Assembly (NCBI RefSeq): GCF_030064165.1
Contig: NZ_CP125947.1
Coordinates: forward strand, 4,030,001-4,094,000
Length of the DNA stretch: 64,000 bases
DNA from: Comamonas resistens
GTDB lineage: Bacteria > Pseudomonadota > Gammaproteobacteria > Burkholderiales > Burkholderiaceae_C
Direction of reading: 5' to 3'
The notes beneath the pieces were generated by a model. It worked only from the letters and a program-made list of their open reading frames with translations, was not told the origin of the DNA and made no database searches. Below are positions 25,323-34,466 of the stretch, in pieces (the stretch's first letter is position 1; the number at the start of each line of letters is the position of its first letter). The position numbers and the translations under genes are program-made.

Positions 25323-26354
25323 TCAGAAGTTGTGGCGCATGCCGATTTCGTAACCGGTCATGCTCTTGCCCAGGTTGGGCGTGGGAGCCAGCGAGGAACC
25401 CAGCTTGCGCGCCGCCTTGTCATCGTTGCTCATGCGTGCCACGGCTGCGTACAGCTCGGTGCGCTTGGACAGCTTGTAGCCATAACCCAGGGCCAGACGC
25501 TCGGAGTCGGCGTTGTCGCTCTTCTTGTCCTTGTACCAGGTGTAGGCCGCGCGCAACTCGCCCGCGCCCAGCGGCACCTTCACGCCCACGCTGTACAGGT
25601 CCACACGCTTGTTGTTGCCGCGGTCCGACGCCACCAGCACCATGGGTGTGACCACACCGAAGTTGTAGGATGCGCCCAGATTCATGGTCTTGTAGTCCAC
25701 GCCGCTGTTGGCGACGCCGCCACGGGCCACGCCATAGGCTGCGGCCACATCCAGCGGGCCATTGGCATAGCCCAGACGCAGGCCGGTGGAGCTGGCCAGG
25801 CTGTGGTCGGCGGCTTGCTCGCCAAAACTGTGGCTGATCTGGCCATAGACACCGCCCAGCTTGGGCAGCAGATAGCTGACCATATTGGAGTTGCGCTTGG
25901 GGTTGGAGCCTTCGGAGGTACCGACAGCCGAGCCGCTGATCAGGTTGTGGCCGTTGATGGCGCCCATGCCTGTGTCGCCAAAGGCGTGGAAGTTTTCCAG
26001 ATTCTGGTAGGCAGGCGTCTTGTCACGGCCCAGGCGCAGCTCGCCGAAATTGCCCAGCAGGCTGATGGTGCTGCGGCGGTCGAACTTGAAGCCAGAGGCC
26101 GTACCGTCGTCAACGCCAATGCTGCCTTCCAGCCAGAAGCCAGCTTTCAGGCCGCCACCCAGGTCTTCCACGCCGCGAAAGCCCAGACGGCTGCTGGAAT
26201 TGCCACCATTGGCCAGGCCGGTCACGCTCTTGCCCGAAGTGGAAATATGCGCAATCGAGGCGTCTGCCACGCCGAACAGGGTGACGTTGGAGCTCTGGGC
26301 GGAAGCCGCTGCCGCAAAAGTCATGGCGGCCAGGGCGATCAATGTGTGTTTCAT
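25323..26354 (-). CDS. Gram-negative porin (Omp32 type)
   Basis: 343 residues from the ATG at 26354 (MKHTLIALAAMTFAAAASAQ); a TTG nine bases upstream is unlikely. Sec signal peptide cleaved after ASA. The mature protein opens SSNVTLFGVADASIAH, has the PEFG-like loop patterns LGFRGVEDLGGGLKAGFWLE and RRSTISLLGNFGELRLGRDK, and ends with a C-terminal Phe (GYEIGMRHNF) needed for BAM recognition. It forms trimeric, usually anion-selective, outer-membrane channels. Single gene with a 396-base upstream region. Confidence 0.95.
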   Translation of the reverse strand: MKHTLIALAAMTFAAAASAQSSNVTLFGVADASIAHISTSGKSVTGLANGGNSSSRLGFRGVEDLGGGLKAGFWLEGSIGVDDGTASGFKFDRRSTISLLGNFGELRLGRDKTPAYQNLENFHAFGDTGMGAINGHNLISGSAVGTSEGSNPKRNSNMVSYLLPKLGGVYGQISHSFGEQAADHSLASSTGLRLGYANGPLDVAAAYGVARGGVANSGVDYKTMNLGASYNFGVVTPMVLVASDRGNNKRVDLYSVGVKVPLGAGELRAAYTWYKDKKSDNADSERLALGYGYKLSKRTELYAAVARMSNDDKAARKLGSSLAPTPNLGKSMTGYEIGMRHNF

Positions 26355-26750
26355 GCTGTTCAATCGAAATATCGGTATGGGACAGACCTCGATAAAAAGA
26401 GCAGCTCAGCCAGACACCATGCGGGCTGCAAGCCTGCTGTAGCTGTTGGCGCTCATGAATCGAGGACGGGTCCGATTAAACGGATCAGGCATGACAAATT
26501 AGTGAAAACCCCAATATTTGTAACCAAATAAAAATACAGGTCTTGATCATTTTCTTCACCCATCCGGACTAACTGATCTGCAGGTTTTGCCAGGCAATGT
26601 GTGGGCATCCGTCCCTGTCACACCCGCATCCCATATAGACTTGGCGCTTTCCTCATCCAAGCCAGCTCTGCCAGACAGTCACCTTCAAGGCTGCCGGACT
26701 GACCGTGGTGTCGAGGTTAGTTATTCCATTCCGAGAGCGAAGAGACAAAC
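26355..26750. other. Divergent promoter region of porin and panD
   Basis: 396 bases without a gene. An A+T-rich stretch at 26490-26560 includes the inverted repeat ATTTG-TAAC-CAAAT (26516-26529) and poly-A/T tracts, the likely porin promoter on the minus strand. The panD ribosome site is weak (AAGAGAC). No other structure seen. Confidence 0.5.
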
Positions 26751-27131
26751 ATGTTCCGCACCCTGCTGAAGTCCAAAATCCACCGCGTCAAGACCACCCA
26801 GTGCGAGCTGCACTACGAAGGCTCCTGCGCCATTGATGAAGACCTGTTGGACGCCGCCAATATTGCTGAAAACGAACAGGTCCATATCTGGAACATCGAC
26901 AACGGCGAGCGTTTTGTGACCTACGCCATCAAGGGCGAACGCGGCAGCGGCATGATTTCCGTCAACGGTTCCGCTGCGCGCCGCGCCAGCGTGGGCGATC
27001 TGCTCATCATTGCGGCCTTTGCCCAGGTTCATGAAACAGACGTGGCCGAGCACCAGCCCCAGTTGGTGTTTGTGAACGAGCAGAACCAGCAAGTCGAGCT
27101 GCGCCACAAAGTACCTACCCAGATGCTGTAA
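26751..27131 (+). CDS. panD: Aspartate 1-decarboxylase
   Basis: 126 residues. A pyruvoyl enzyme that makes beta-alanine from aspartate for pantothenate. The self-cleavage site Gly24-Ser25 is in [15 protein letters not shown]; Lys9 (KSKIHRVK) is present. Start ATG 26751 ([13 protein letters not shown]). panB and panC are 8-9 kb away, separated by unrelated genes. It shares a transcript with the CHMI gene, 32 bases downstream. Confidence 0.97.
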   Translation: MFRTLLKSKIHRVKTTQCELHYEGSCAIDEDLLDAANIAENEQVHIWNIDNGERFVTYAIKGERGSGMISVNGSAARRASVGDLLIIAAFAQVHETDVAEHQPQLVFVNEQNQQVELRHKVPTQML

Positions 27132-27163
27132 AACCCTGCATCCGTCTTTAGCGAAAGAGCGCC

Positions 27164-27523
27164 ATGCCCCATCTGCACATTGAATACACCGAAAACCTGA
27201 CCGGCCTGAACGAGCGCGAGCTGATGCGCGAACTCAATGCCGTGATCTGCGCCCACCCCACCGTGACCGACGAAGCCGATGTCAAGGCCCGCATCGCACG
27301 CCTGTCCTCCTTCTACATCGGCAATCACCCCGACAACCGTGGCTTCGTCCATGTGCAGCTGCAACTGATGGCCGGCCGCAGCGAGCAGGCCAAAAAGGAA
27401 ATGTCCGACGGCCTGGCCGCCGTGCTGCGCCGCGCCGTGCCTCAGCACGAGGGCATCATGGTGCAGCTGAGCGTGGATGTGGCCGATATGGACAAGGCCA
27501 CTTACTTCAAGGGCCGCCTGTAA
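27164..27523 (+). CDS. 5-carboxymethyl-2-hydroxymuconate delta-isomerase family protein
   Basis: 119 residues (MPHLHIEYTENLTGLNE...). A tautomerase-superfamily fold: after removal of Met1, Pro1 is the catalytic base. HpaF of this family acts in homoprotocatechuate degradation, but no other hpa genes are here, so the substrate is unknown. Conserved pieces: RGFVHVQLQLMAGRS and QLSVDVADMDKATYFKG. Co-directional with panD and closed by the terminator at 27559-27593. Confidence 0.88.
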   Translation: MPHLHIEYTENLTGLNERELMRELNAVICAHPTVTDEADVKARIARLSSFYIGNHPDNRGFVHVQLQLMAGRSEQAKKEMSDGLAAVLRRAVPQHEGIMVQLSVDVADMDKATYFKGRL

Positions 27524-27558
27524 TCGCATCGCCCTCGGCTCCAGTTCCCAACTGCTGC

Positions 27559-27593
27559 AAACCCGTCATGGCAAACCCTGGCGGGTTTTCTTT
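27559..27593 (+). terminator. Intrinsic terminator after the panD operon
   Basis: AAACCCG ... CGGGTTTTCTTTT around a 17-base loop, about 36 bases after the CHMI stop. Confidence 0.7.
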
Positions 27594-27771
27594 TGGCTGT
27601 GCGCAAGAGCAGACTCGGATTTTCCTGGGCCGGCAGGCCCGGCCTCGCTACCAGCAATCGTATGCAGGACTGACCTGGGCCGCCGCAGCGGATGCGCGAG
27701 GGCAGCTTCCTTGAAGCAAGACTCCTGTCTGAACCTGATTTGCGCAAGTGCTGGTATACAGTCGGCGGGCT

Positions 27772-28992
27772 ATGAGCCCGCCTGACAAAACACCCACCAC
27801 AAAAGCGCAGACAAGCAACCCCAGCAGCCACTCCTGGCTGCTGGCATTGAGCCTGATCCTCATCGCCTGCAATCTACGCCCCGTGTTCGGCAGTCTCTCC
27901 GTCGTGCTGCCCGAAATCATGCGCGACACGGGCCTTTCGTCCACCGGCGCCAGCATGCTGACCACGCTGCCGATTCTGTGCCTTGGTCTCTTTTCCTTGC
28001 CGACGCCTGCCCTGGCCCGTCGCTTTGGCGCGGAACGTATTCTGCTGCTGGCCTTGCTGCTGATCGCGGGCGGCACCTTGCTTCGCGCCATGGGCAGCCT
28101 GCCCATGCTGTTTGTCTCGGCCGTGCTCGCAGGGGCAGGCATTGCCATGGGCAATGTGCTGCTGCCCGGCCTCATCAAGCGCAGCTTTGCCTCCCGGGTT
28201 GCGCTGATGATGGGGCTGTACACCCTGGCCGTCTGTGCGGGGGCCTCTTCTGCCGCCGCTTTCACCGTGCCCATGGAAATGCACTGGTTTGACGGGGCCT
28301 GGCCCAAGGCTCTGGCCGTCTGGTCGGCCTTGGCTTTTTTTGCCTTGCTGATCTGGGCGCCGCAGGCACTGCGCGCACGCCCCATGGCCACCGATGCAGC
28401 TGCACACGCAGGCAGCCTGATACGTTCGCCCCTGGCCTGGCAAGTCACTTTCTTCATGGGCCTGCAATCGGCGCTGGCCTATATCGTCATGGGCTGGCTG
28501 GCCCCCATCCTGCGGGAGCGCAATATCGACAGCGCCATGGCCGGCTATCTGGTGGCAACCTCCATCCTCATGCAGCTGATTGCCAGCCTGCTGACGCCGC
28601 CGCTGGCCGCCCGTCTCAAGGATCAGCGCGGCTTTGCTCTGATTCTGGCAATGATGATTCTGGCGGCCTTTCTGGGCCTGCTCTGGGGCCCTCTGGGCCT
28701 GCCCATGTGGGGTTGGGCCGTGCTTCTGGGTCTGGGCCAGGGGGGTGCCTTTGCGCTGGCGCTGAGCCTGATCGTCATGCGCAGCGGCAATATGCAGGTG
28801 ACGGCCCAGCTATCGGCCATGGCTCAGGGCTGGGGCTATGTACTGGCCGCCTGGGGGCCGCTGCTGGTGGGCCTGCTGCGCGGCATGACGGGCAGCTACG
28901 TCCCCACCGCCTGGCTGGTCATCGCACTGTGCGTGGCAACGGCTATTGCAGGCTGGGGTGCAGGGCGCAACCAGCTGGTACAGCATTCCTGA
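27772..28992 (+). CDS. MFS transporter, CynX/NimT family
   Basis: 406 residues from the ATG at 27772 (MSPPDKTPTTKAQTSN). Twelve predicted membrane helices. The N-terminal family signature LILIACNLRPVFGSLSVVLP and the RRFGAERILLLALLLIAGG loop match the CynX/NimT (cyanate/2-nitroimidazole) branch of the major facilitator superfamily. Substrate cannot be assigned. An upstream extension is not supported. Spaced 52 bases from the DTW gene downstream, with an R1-like fragment in between. Confidence 0.9.
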   Translation: MSPPDKTPTTKAQTSNPSSHSWLLALSLILIACNLRPVFGSLSVVLPEIMRDTGLSSTGASMLTTLPILCLGLFSLPTPALARRFGAERILLLALLLIAGGTLLRAMGSLPMLFVSAVLAGAGIAMGNVLLPGLIKRSFASRVALMMGLYTLAVCAGASSAAAFTVPMEMHWFDGAWPKALAVWSALAFFALLIWAPQALRARPMATDAAAHAGSLIRSPLAWQVTFFMGLQSALAYIVMGWLAPILRERNIDSAMAGYLVATSILMQLIASLLTPPLAARLKDQRGFALILAMMILAAFLGLLWGPLGLPMWGWAVLLGLGQGGAFALALSLIVMRSGNMQVTAQLSAMAQGWGYVLAAWGPLLVGLLRGMTGSYVPTAWLVIALCVATAIAGWGAGRNQLVQHS

Positions 28993-29044
28993 AGGAAAAT
29001 CGGCCTCTATCCTTTGCTGATCAAGCGCCAATAGCTCCTGATTC

Positions 29045-29686
29045 ATGAGTAGAGAACGCTGCCCCCATTGCCACCGCGCAAGCACCACCTGTATCTGCGC
29101 GCTGGTGCAGACCATTCCCCACAAGGCCGAGGTCTTGATCCTCATGCACCCCATGGAAGTGCACGAGGCCAAAGGCACCGGACACCTGCTGCACCTATGC
29201 CTGCCCCGCAGCCGGTTGCTGGTGGGGGAACAATGGCCTGCCGAAACGCTCAATACCTGGCTTGACGACGACTGGGTACGGCCCAGGCAACCCGGTCAGC
29301 GCCATAGCCTGCTGCTCTACCCCGACACCGAGGCTCAGGATGCGTGTCTGGGCCTGCAGGCTCCAGCGCCTTCGCCCCAGCCCTGGCCGCTACCACCCGA
29401 GCAGTTGCGCCTGGTCATCATCGACGGCACCTGGCGCAAAAGCCGCAAAATGCTTTTTCTCAACCCGGCACTGCAAGGTCTGCCGCGCCTGGCGCTGCAG
29501 CAAGTGCCTCATTCCCGCTATGTGATTCGCAAGGCCCACCAGAGCGGCCAGCTCTCCAGCTTCGAAGCCACGGCCGTGGCTCTGGCCCAGCTCGAATCCT
29601 GGCCCGCCGACAGCCCGCAGGTTCAGGCACTGGATCAGGTGTTCTCCCGCTTTATGGCGGCGCAGATGCAATATCGCCAAGGCTAA
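29045..29686 (+). CDS. DTW-domain protein, tRNA-uridine aminocarboxypropyltransferase-like
   Basis: 213 residues. N-terminal zinc-type cysteines (RCPHCHRASTTCICA), then a DTW domain with MHPMEVHEAKGTGHLL and IIDGTWRKSRKM, the D-x-T-W motif that names the family. Members such as E. coli TapT (YfiP) put the acp3 group on U47 of tRNAs using S-adenosylmethionine. SRYVIRKAHQSGQLSSFEA is the third conserved block. Start ATG 29045. It ends in a clear terminator. Confidence 0.9.
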   Translation: MSRERCPHCHRASTTCICALVQTIPHKAEVLILMHPMEVHEAKGTGHLLHLCLPRSRLLVGEQWPAETLNTWLDDDWVRPRQPGQRHSLLLYPDTEAQDACLGLQAPAPSPQPWPLPPEQLRLVIIDGTWRKSRKMLFLNPALQGLPRLALQQVPHSRYVIRKAHQSGQLSSFEATAVALAQLESWPADSPQVQALDQVFSRFMAAQMQYRQG

Positions 29687-29691
29687 AAAGC

Positions 29692-29723
29692 CAAAGACCT
29701 GCCGCTTGCCTGGCAGGTCTTTG
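29692..29723. terminator. Bidirectional terminator after the DTW gene
   Basis: AAAGACCTGCC, loop GCTTGCCT, GGCAGGTCTTT, perfectly paired, between the convergent DTW and YiaA genes. Confidence 0.85.
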
Positions 29724-29753
29724 TTGGGGAGGAGAAATCCAGATTGGCGGCGA

Positions 29754-30272
29754 TCAGCGGCTGTTCGCTACAGCTTCCTGGGCAGACTCGGGCTTGATAC
29801 CGTCGGCACTGACCAAAGTGGGCGAGGGACGCTCACCCTTGTCACGCTTGCGCTCCTGAGGTTCGTTCATGCCGGAGAGATTGTCCCGAGTGTTCTTTTG
29901 CACGGCAATCGCACCAAACAGGGCCAGCGCAAAGGCCATGGCGTAAAAGCCTTTTTCGCTCAGTTGCAGCGTGGCATTGAACAGCCCCACGCCCAGCAGA
30001 CCCACCGCAATCAGCAGTGCCACCCAGCTGATGCCGTAATAGATGCTCGTGACGGGAATACCTTCCAGACGGTCACGCACCGACTTCTGCAGCGAAATGG
30101 CCGAATACAGACCCAGCACCAGCACGGCAAAATAGTAGCCCTTTTCGTTGAGCTGCATGCCTGCATTCCACAAACCCACCATGAAAGCCACCACGCCCAG
30201 CAGCAATGCAGCCCAGGAAGCTCCGACAAACGCGGAAGATGGCTTGTTGCTGAAAGCAGCTTGGTTGTTCAT
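29754..30272 (-). CDS. YiaA/YiaB-family inner membrane protein
   Basis: 172 residues from the ATG at 30272 ([19 protein letters not shown]); an apparent longer frame to 30590 is not supported. Two tandem copies of the YiaAB two-helix domain: [20 protein letters not shown] ... [20 protein letters not shown] and [20 protein letters not shown] ... [20 protein letters not shown], each ending in a K-x-x-R-D motif. Role unknown (stress-induced in E. coli). Polar, charged C-terminal tail. Confidence 0.88.
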   Translation of the reverse strand: MNNQAAFSNKPSSAFVGASWAALLLGVVAFMVGLWNAGMQLNEKGYYFAVLVLGLYSAISLQKSVRDRLEGIPVTSIYYGISWVALLIAVGLLGVGLFNATLQLSEKGFYAMAFALALFGAIAVQKNTRDNLSGMNEPQERKRDKGERPSPTLVSADGIKPESAQEAVANSR

Positions 30273-30430
30273 GACTCGCTCCTGAAGTTTTGGTGAAGCG
30301 AATAGTACGAACCCTCCGCCCAGAAGCCAAGAACATTCCGAACAGGTATTACCAAGTGATACCCGCAGAAGCTTGACTATGTTTGCACCACCCAAATACC
30401 AGTACGGTGCGCACCCTGGCTGCAAAGGCC

Positions 30431-31003
30431 TCAGTCTTCGTTGTCCAGCTCGTCCTCTTCCATGGCCTCGTCCAGCGCTTGCCGCACATGGGGTGGCATG
30501 CCTTCTTCCCAGCCCTGATCGTCCACATAGGCATAGATATCGGGCTGTGTGCCGGGGACGGCAGTCAACATGAAGGCGGGAATCTGCCACTTGGCCTCGC
30601 TGGCTTGGACGGCCTCGCTGGTCCAGTCATAACCCGGATGGGCGTCATTGCCCGTGGGTGAGGATAGATCGTTGGCCGGATCCCAGCCTATGGTGGCTGC
30701 AGCCAGCTTGCCGCCTTCCACACGCTGTGCCAATGCATGGATGCGTGCCCAGCCGGCGCGGTTGATGCTGGGTACCTTGGCTTCCTCTGCGTAGTGCTGA
30801 AAGTAACCGGGCTGCTGGTACCAGTACAGGGCCTTGGCCACTGCAGGCTCCAGCTTCGGATGCTTGCCCATCCAGTCGAGCAGCGCGTTGGCGCCGTCGT
30901 AGTTCATGGTGGTCGCAACAGCCAGCCACTGCGTGGGCGTGGCGTCCGCCAGGAACTCCTTCATCAGGTCCAGATACAGGGCATCAAAGTCGTCGTCATC
31001 CAT
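30431..31003 (-). CDS. DUF4274 family protein
   Basis: 190 residues, strongly acidic (starts [10 protein letters not shown], ends EEDELDNED). The segment [20 protein letters not shown] through [20 protein letters not shown] matches the DUF4274 pattern (W-L..N-Y/W-D-G, P-x-C/L-x-x-x-A-L). C-terminal half has a Trp-rich part ([13 protein letters not shown]). Cytoplasmic; function unknown. 27 bases downstream of pabC, probably same transcript. Confidence 0.7.
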   Translation of the reverse strand: MDDDDFDALYLDLMKEFLADATPTQWLAVATTMNYDGANALLDWMGKHPKLEPAVAKALYWYQQPGYFQHYAEEAKVPSINRAGWARIHALAQRVEGGKLAAATIGWDPANDLSSPTGNDAHPGYDWTSEAVQASEAKWQIPAFMLTAVPGTQPDIYAYVDDQGWEEGMPPHVRQALDEAMEEDELDNED

Positions 31004-31030
31004 GCTCGTCTCTCCTGTGCTTGAGCAGCT

Positions 31031-31660
31031 TCAGCGTACCAGCCTTGCCTCCAGCCAGCCGCGCAAGCTGTTGATGAACGCCCAGCGCGTTACCTGTGAC
31101 ACATCGTCCACATGTACCACCTGCTCTGTCAACTGCGATTTCGATAGTGCCAGCGCACGGCCCACGCCTGGCAGCAATCCGCAGGACAGCGGCGGTGTAA
31201 CCCAGCGGCCACCGATCTCCATGGCGACATTGCCGCGCGTGCACTCGGTGATTTCTCCGTTTTCATTGTGCAGCACCACATCGAACACGGCTTCGCTGCG
31301 CGGGCTGAACATCTCGTAATGCCCGCGCACCGAGGTCTTGAAGCGCACGGCATCGCCGTGAGCCACGGCATTGGCCAGCGGCTGGCGGGCCAGCTGCAGC
31401 TGCACCGGCTCCGGCGTGGGCAGCAAAGGCTCGGCCGTGATGACGACGGCGCCGCTGACCTGCAATGCCAGCCTGACCCGCCAGTCGCCTCGCTCATGGC
31501 TTTGCGCCAGGCGTGCCATATCGCTTTCCAGCTGCATCTGCATCAGCGGGTAGCGGAAATGCTGGGCCGTGATCTGCAGCCGTGCCCAGTGCAACGGCCA
31601 GTTCTGCCAATGCCCGCTCTTGAGCGCCAGGGTTTCCAGGATTTCAAAATTTGTATTCAT
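31031..31660 (-). CDS. pabC: Aminodeoxychorismate lyase-like class IV aminotransferase
   Basis: 209 residues. PabC removes pyruvate from 4-amino-4-deoxychorismate to give p-aminobenzoate for folate, using PLP. The catalytic Lys is in RFKTSVRGHYEMF and the cofactor loop in ITECTRGNVAMEIGG ... PPLSCGLLPGVGR. It is shorter than E. coli PabC (269) because the N-terminal domain is compact. Its ATG overlaps the pabB stop by four bases (ATGA), a translational-coupling arrangement that supports the assignment. Confidence 0.9.
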   Translation of the reverse strand: MNTNFEILETLALKSGHWQNWPLHWARLQITAQHFRYPLMQMQLESDMARLAQSHERGDWRVRLALQVSGAVVITAEPLLPTPEPVQLQLARQPLANAVAHGDAVRFKTSVRGHYEMFSPRSEAVFDVVLHNENGEITECTRGNVAMEIGGRWVTPPLSCGLLPGVGRALALSKSQLTEQVVHVDDVSQVTRWAFINSLRGWLEARLVR

Positions 31661-32853
31661 GCCGATTCACCTCGGGTCAGCGACCTGGCAAAAACCTGCT
31701 TGTGCTGCCACTCCATCCATTCCCCCTGTGCCGTGGCGCTGGACGTGATGCCGCTGCCGATGCCGCAGCTCAAGCGTCCCTCATGCTGCACCACGGTGCG
31801 TATGGGCACATTGAATGTAGCGTGAATGCGCCCCGGCACAAGCCCCGGGCGAACCACACCCAGCGCACCGCAGTACACGCCGCGCGGCTGCGGCTCCAGC
31901 TCGCGAATCAGGCGCATGGCCTGGCGTTTGGGCGCGCCGGTAATCGAGCCGCAGGGGAACAGGGCCGCAAACACATCGACCAGCCGCAAACCCTCGCGCG
32001 TCCTAGCCACCACATCGGAGGTCATCTGCCAGACCGCCGGCAGGGCCTGCAGCTGAAACAGCCGTGGCACCCTGACGCTATGGGGCTCGGCAATGCGCGA
32101 GAGGTCGTTGCGCAGCAGGTCCACGATCATCACGTTCTCGGCCCGCTCCTTGGCAGAGCTGCGCAGCTCCTGCGCCGCCTCGGCGTCCGCCTCGGGCGTT
32201 GCGCCCCGCGCTGCCGTGCCTTTCATGGGGCGGGTCAGGATCTGCGTGCCATCCCAGTCGAAGAACAACTCGGGCGAGACAGACATCACCTGCATGTCCC
32301 CACTGTCAATCAAGGCCGCATAGCCGCCGGGCTGGGCCTGCTGCAGCCTGGCGAACCAGGCCTGCGCCAGCGCGGATTCCGATGCCTGCACCGCATCACC
32401 GACTACCGCCTGCAAGGCCGCCGTGTAGTTGATCTGATAGCATTCACCTGCCGCAATGGCGTCGTGGATACGCGCGACACCGGTCTCGAACTGCTCGCGC
32501 TGCAGCGGGCTGTGCCACTGCACATCGGGCGCAGTCAGCACAGGAGCCATGTTTTCCTGCACAAGGGCCGATGCCGAAGGCGCCTGATGCGCACCGAACC
32601 AGGCCAGCGGCTGGCCGGGCTGAGGTGGGTGGACCGCGTCCGCATAAGCGGGGTCAAAAGCGCTGGCCGCTTCATAAGCCAGCCAGCCCACGCACCACAG
32701 GCCTTGCTCGGCAGCCTGTTGCACCGCCTCCAGCACTGCAGCAACCTCATCGGGGCTATGGGCCGCCCAAGATTGCAAAGGCTGGCCAAACACCTGACGC
32801 AGGCGCGCGGACTCAGGCTGGTGCGGGTTGGAAAAATCGAGAATAGTTTTCAA
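31657..32853 (-). CDS. pabB: Aminodeoxychorismate synthase component I
   Basis: About 398 residues if started at the TTG at 32853 (KTILDFSNPHQPESA); the frame is open to a TTG at 32901, in R1-like repeat sequence, giving 414. Adds ammonia to chorismate. Conserved chorismate-binding parts: INYTAALQAV, MSVSPELFFDWDG, RPMKGTAARGATPEAD, NVMIVDLLRNDLSRIA, FPCGSITGAPKRQAM. No ATG start is available; hence an unusual start and perhaps low expression. Forms an operon with pabC, with a four-base overlap. Confidence 0.9.
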   Translation of the reverse strand: MKTILDFSNPHQPESARLRQVFGQPLQSWAAHSPDEVAAVLEAVQQAAEQGLWCVGWLAYEAASAFDPAYADAVHPPQPGQPLAWFGAHQAPSASALVQENMAPVLTAPDVQWHSPLQREQFETGVARIHDAIAAGECYQINYTAALQAVVGDAVQASESALAQAWFARLQQAQPGGYAALIDSGDMQVMSVSPELFFDWDGTQILTRPMKGTAARGATPEADAEAAQELRSSAKERAENVMIVDLLRNDLSRIAEPHSVRVPRLFQLQALPAVWQMTSDVVARTREGLRLVDVFAALFPCGSITGAPKRQAMRLIRELEPQPRGVYCGALGVVRPGLVPGRIHATFNVPIRTVVQHEGRLSCGIGSGITSSATAQGEWMEWQHKQVFARSLTRGESA

Positions 32854-32864
32854 GTCAAACAGCC

Positions 32865-33020
32865 TGCTGACGCAGCATTGGTATACGTCAGATGCTATCA
32901 AACTTGCTATCCACGAGTGTCAGTAGTTGCTTTCAAATAAAGAACCCCACGCTTGCCCACTTCGTGTGGCCACTGCCCCCCAAGGGGACCACTTATTGCC
33001 TTGGGGCGGCCCGGCGGCAA
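32865..33020. other. Intergenic region with repeat fragments upstream of pabB
   Basis: Contains R1-like words (TGCTATCAAACTTGCTATCC) at 32892-32912 and an R2-like block, CTTGCCCACTTCGTGTGGCC through GGGGCGGCCCGGCGG (32952-33017), similar in style to 20490-20560. No gene. Confidence 0.4.
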
Positions 33021-33021
33021 T

Positions 33022-33055
33022 AAAAAAACGCGCTGCAGGTCAAACCTTCAGCGCG
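33022..33055 (-). terminator. Intrinsic terminator for the DUF4148 gene
   Basis: Minus strand: CGCGCTG, loop, CAGCGCG, then seven T. 47 bases after the stop of the gene at 33103. Confidence 0.85.
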
Positions 33056-33102
33056 CATTCCACCAATGTGACTGCCTCTGGCGGGCAGCTAAGAGAGATC
33101 GC

Positions 33103-33414
33103 TTACTTGGCAGCCAGACGGGCAGCAGCAGCACCGTCGTACTTGGCCACGGCAGCCGCATAGGCGGGGCTGCTCAGCAGACGCTGGTATTCGGCATAGG
33201 CCTTGCGGTATTCGGCGCTGTGCTCGGAATCGGTATAGCCCGTGGGCGCAGGCAGATAGCCCAGACCGGCGCGCTGGAACATCTCCAGATCGGCCAGCAC
33301 TTCGGCACGGCTCTTGCCAGCGGCGCTAGGGGCTTGAGGAACATCCTGAGCCATGGCAGCGGCGGCGCTGGCAGTCAGGACAACAGCGGCAAACAGACGG
33401 GTAACGGAGCGCAT
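33103..33414 (-). CDS. DUF4148 small secreted protein
   Basis: 103 residues with a Sec signal peptide (MRSVTRLFAAVVLTASAAAA, cleaved after AMA). Mature protein has the DUF4148 motif KSRAEVLADLEMFQRAGL, typical of small exported proteins multiplied in Burkholderiales, then a Tyr/Ala-rich helix (SAEYRKAYAEYQRLL). Role unknown; probably periplasmic. Own terminator. Confidence 0.85.
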   Translation of the reverse strand: MRSVTRLFAAVVLTASAAAAMAQDVPQAPSAAGKSRAEVLADLEMFQRAGLGYLPAPTGYTDSEHSAEYRKAYAEYQRLLSSPAYAAAVAKYDGAAAARLAAK

Positions 33415-33535
33415 TTTTCAATCCTTTCAGTCATGAGGCCTGTGCCTCACATCGGTATGACTGAACTATGCGCCCGTGGCCGCTGCCAGGTCTGTGCGTT
33501 TTCTCACGCAAAAAGTCATTTCGCAATGTGGAAAA

Positions 33536-34270
33536 TTAGCGTGTTTCTTCCAGCAGCACACGCAGACCATCCACATGACAGATGCGCAGATTGCGCCCCT
33601 CGCGGCGCAGCAGACCCAGGCGGGTCAGGCGCGACATCTCGCGCGCCACCTCCTCCCGGCTGGTGCCCAGCATGCGGGCCAGATCGTTCTGCCGTGGCGC
33701 CGGCGACAGCAGGGCCTGATCGCCCTCCACACCCACCTGCTCGGCCTGCTCCAGCAACTGGGCCTGCAAACGCCCTCTTACCGACAAGGTGCCCATGTTC
33801 ACCACACGTTTGGCCAGTTTGGAAGACAGCTCCACCAAGTGCTCTATCACAGCCCAAACCACCTGTACGTCACTGACAATCAGCGCTTCCAGCTCTTCCT
33901 TTGATAGCGAGGCAACCAGACTGGGCTCCACGGCCTGCACCTCCACGCTCAACTGGCTGCCGCACTCCAGTGGCGCCATGGGGCCAAAGAAGCGGCCAGC
34001 CGTGATCATTCCTATGATCAGCTCACGCCCGTTGACGCCATAGCTGCTGACGCTGAGCGATCCGCTGCTGAGCATGTAGAGACGCTGATCCAGGTATGGC
34101 CCGTGCAACACCTGTCCCGCTTCCAGCCTGTGCCAATGGCAACGGGTCGCCAGATCGGCCAGCTTTTGATCCGACAGCGAATCCAGCAGCCGCACGCTGC
34201 GCAGCCCCTGCCAGGCTACTGCGGGGGCGGCAGGCGATTCGACGATGGTCGGTGTGGCGGCAATGGTCAT
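33536..34270 (-). CDS. Crp/Fnr-family transcriptional regulator
   Basis: 244 residues from the ATG at 34270 (MTIAATPTIVESPAA). Residues about 30-150 are a cyclic-nucleotide-binding-like beta-roll (LEAGQVLHGPYLDQRLYMLS, GRELIIGMITAGRFFG). A dimerisation helix (VIEHLVELSSKLAKRV) leads to an HTH_Crp domain with recognition helix RQNDLARMLGTSREEVAREM. No N-terminal Cys cluster, so it is not an FNR oxygen sensor. Targets unknown; flanking genes are DUF4148 and panB. Confidence 0.9.
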   Translation of the reverse strand: MTIAATPTIVESPAAPAVAWQGLRSVRLLDSLSDQKLADLATRCHWHRLEAGQVLHGPYLDQRLYMLSSGSLSVSSYGVNGRELIIGMITAGRFFGPMAPLECGSQLSVEVQAVEPSLVASLSKEELEALIVSDVQVVWAVIEHLVELSSKLAKRVVNMGTLSVRGRLQAQLLEQAEQVGVEGDQALLSPAPRQNDLARMLGTSREEVAREMSRLTRLGLLRREGRNLRICHVDGLRVLLEETR

Positions 34271-34466
34271 GGATGGCCAATCAAGAAGGTATCGACACAG
34301 CAATCATGGTCAGCATAGTGCCAGCCTGGGCCAAGAACATGGTCTGTTTGCAGTTGTTGTGCAGGCGCAGCATCGCATAGACTCGCGAACAATTTGCCCA
34401 AAGCCTCAAAGGCCGCCAGGCATGGCATAAGCAGACCCTATAGAAGACCCAGACAGGAGACCCCTC

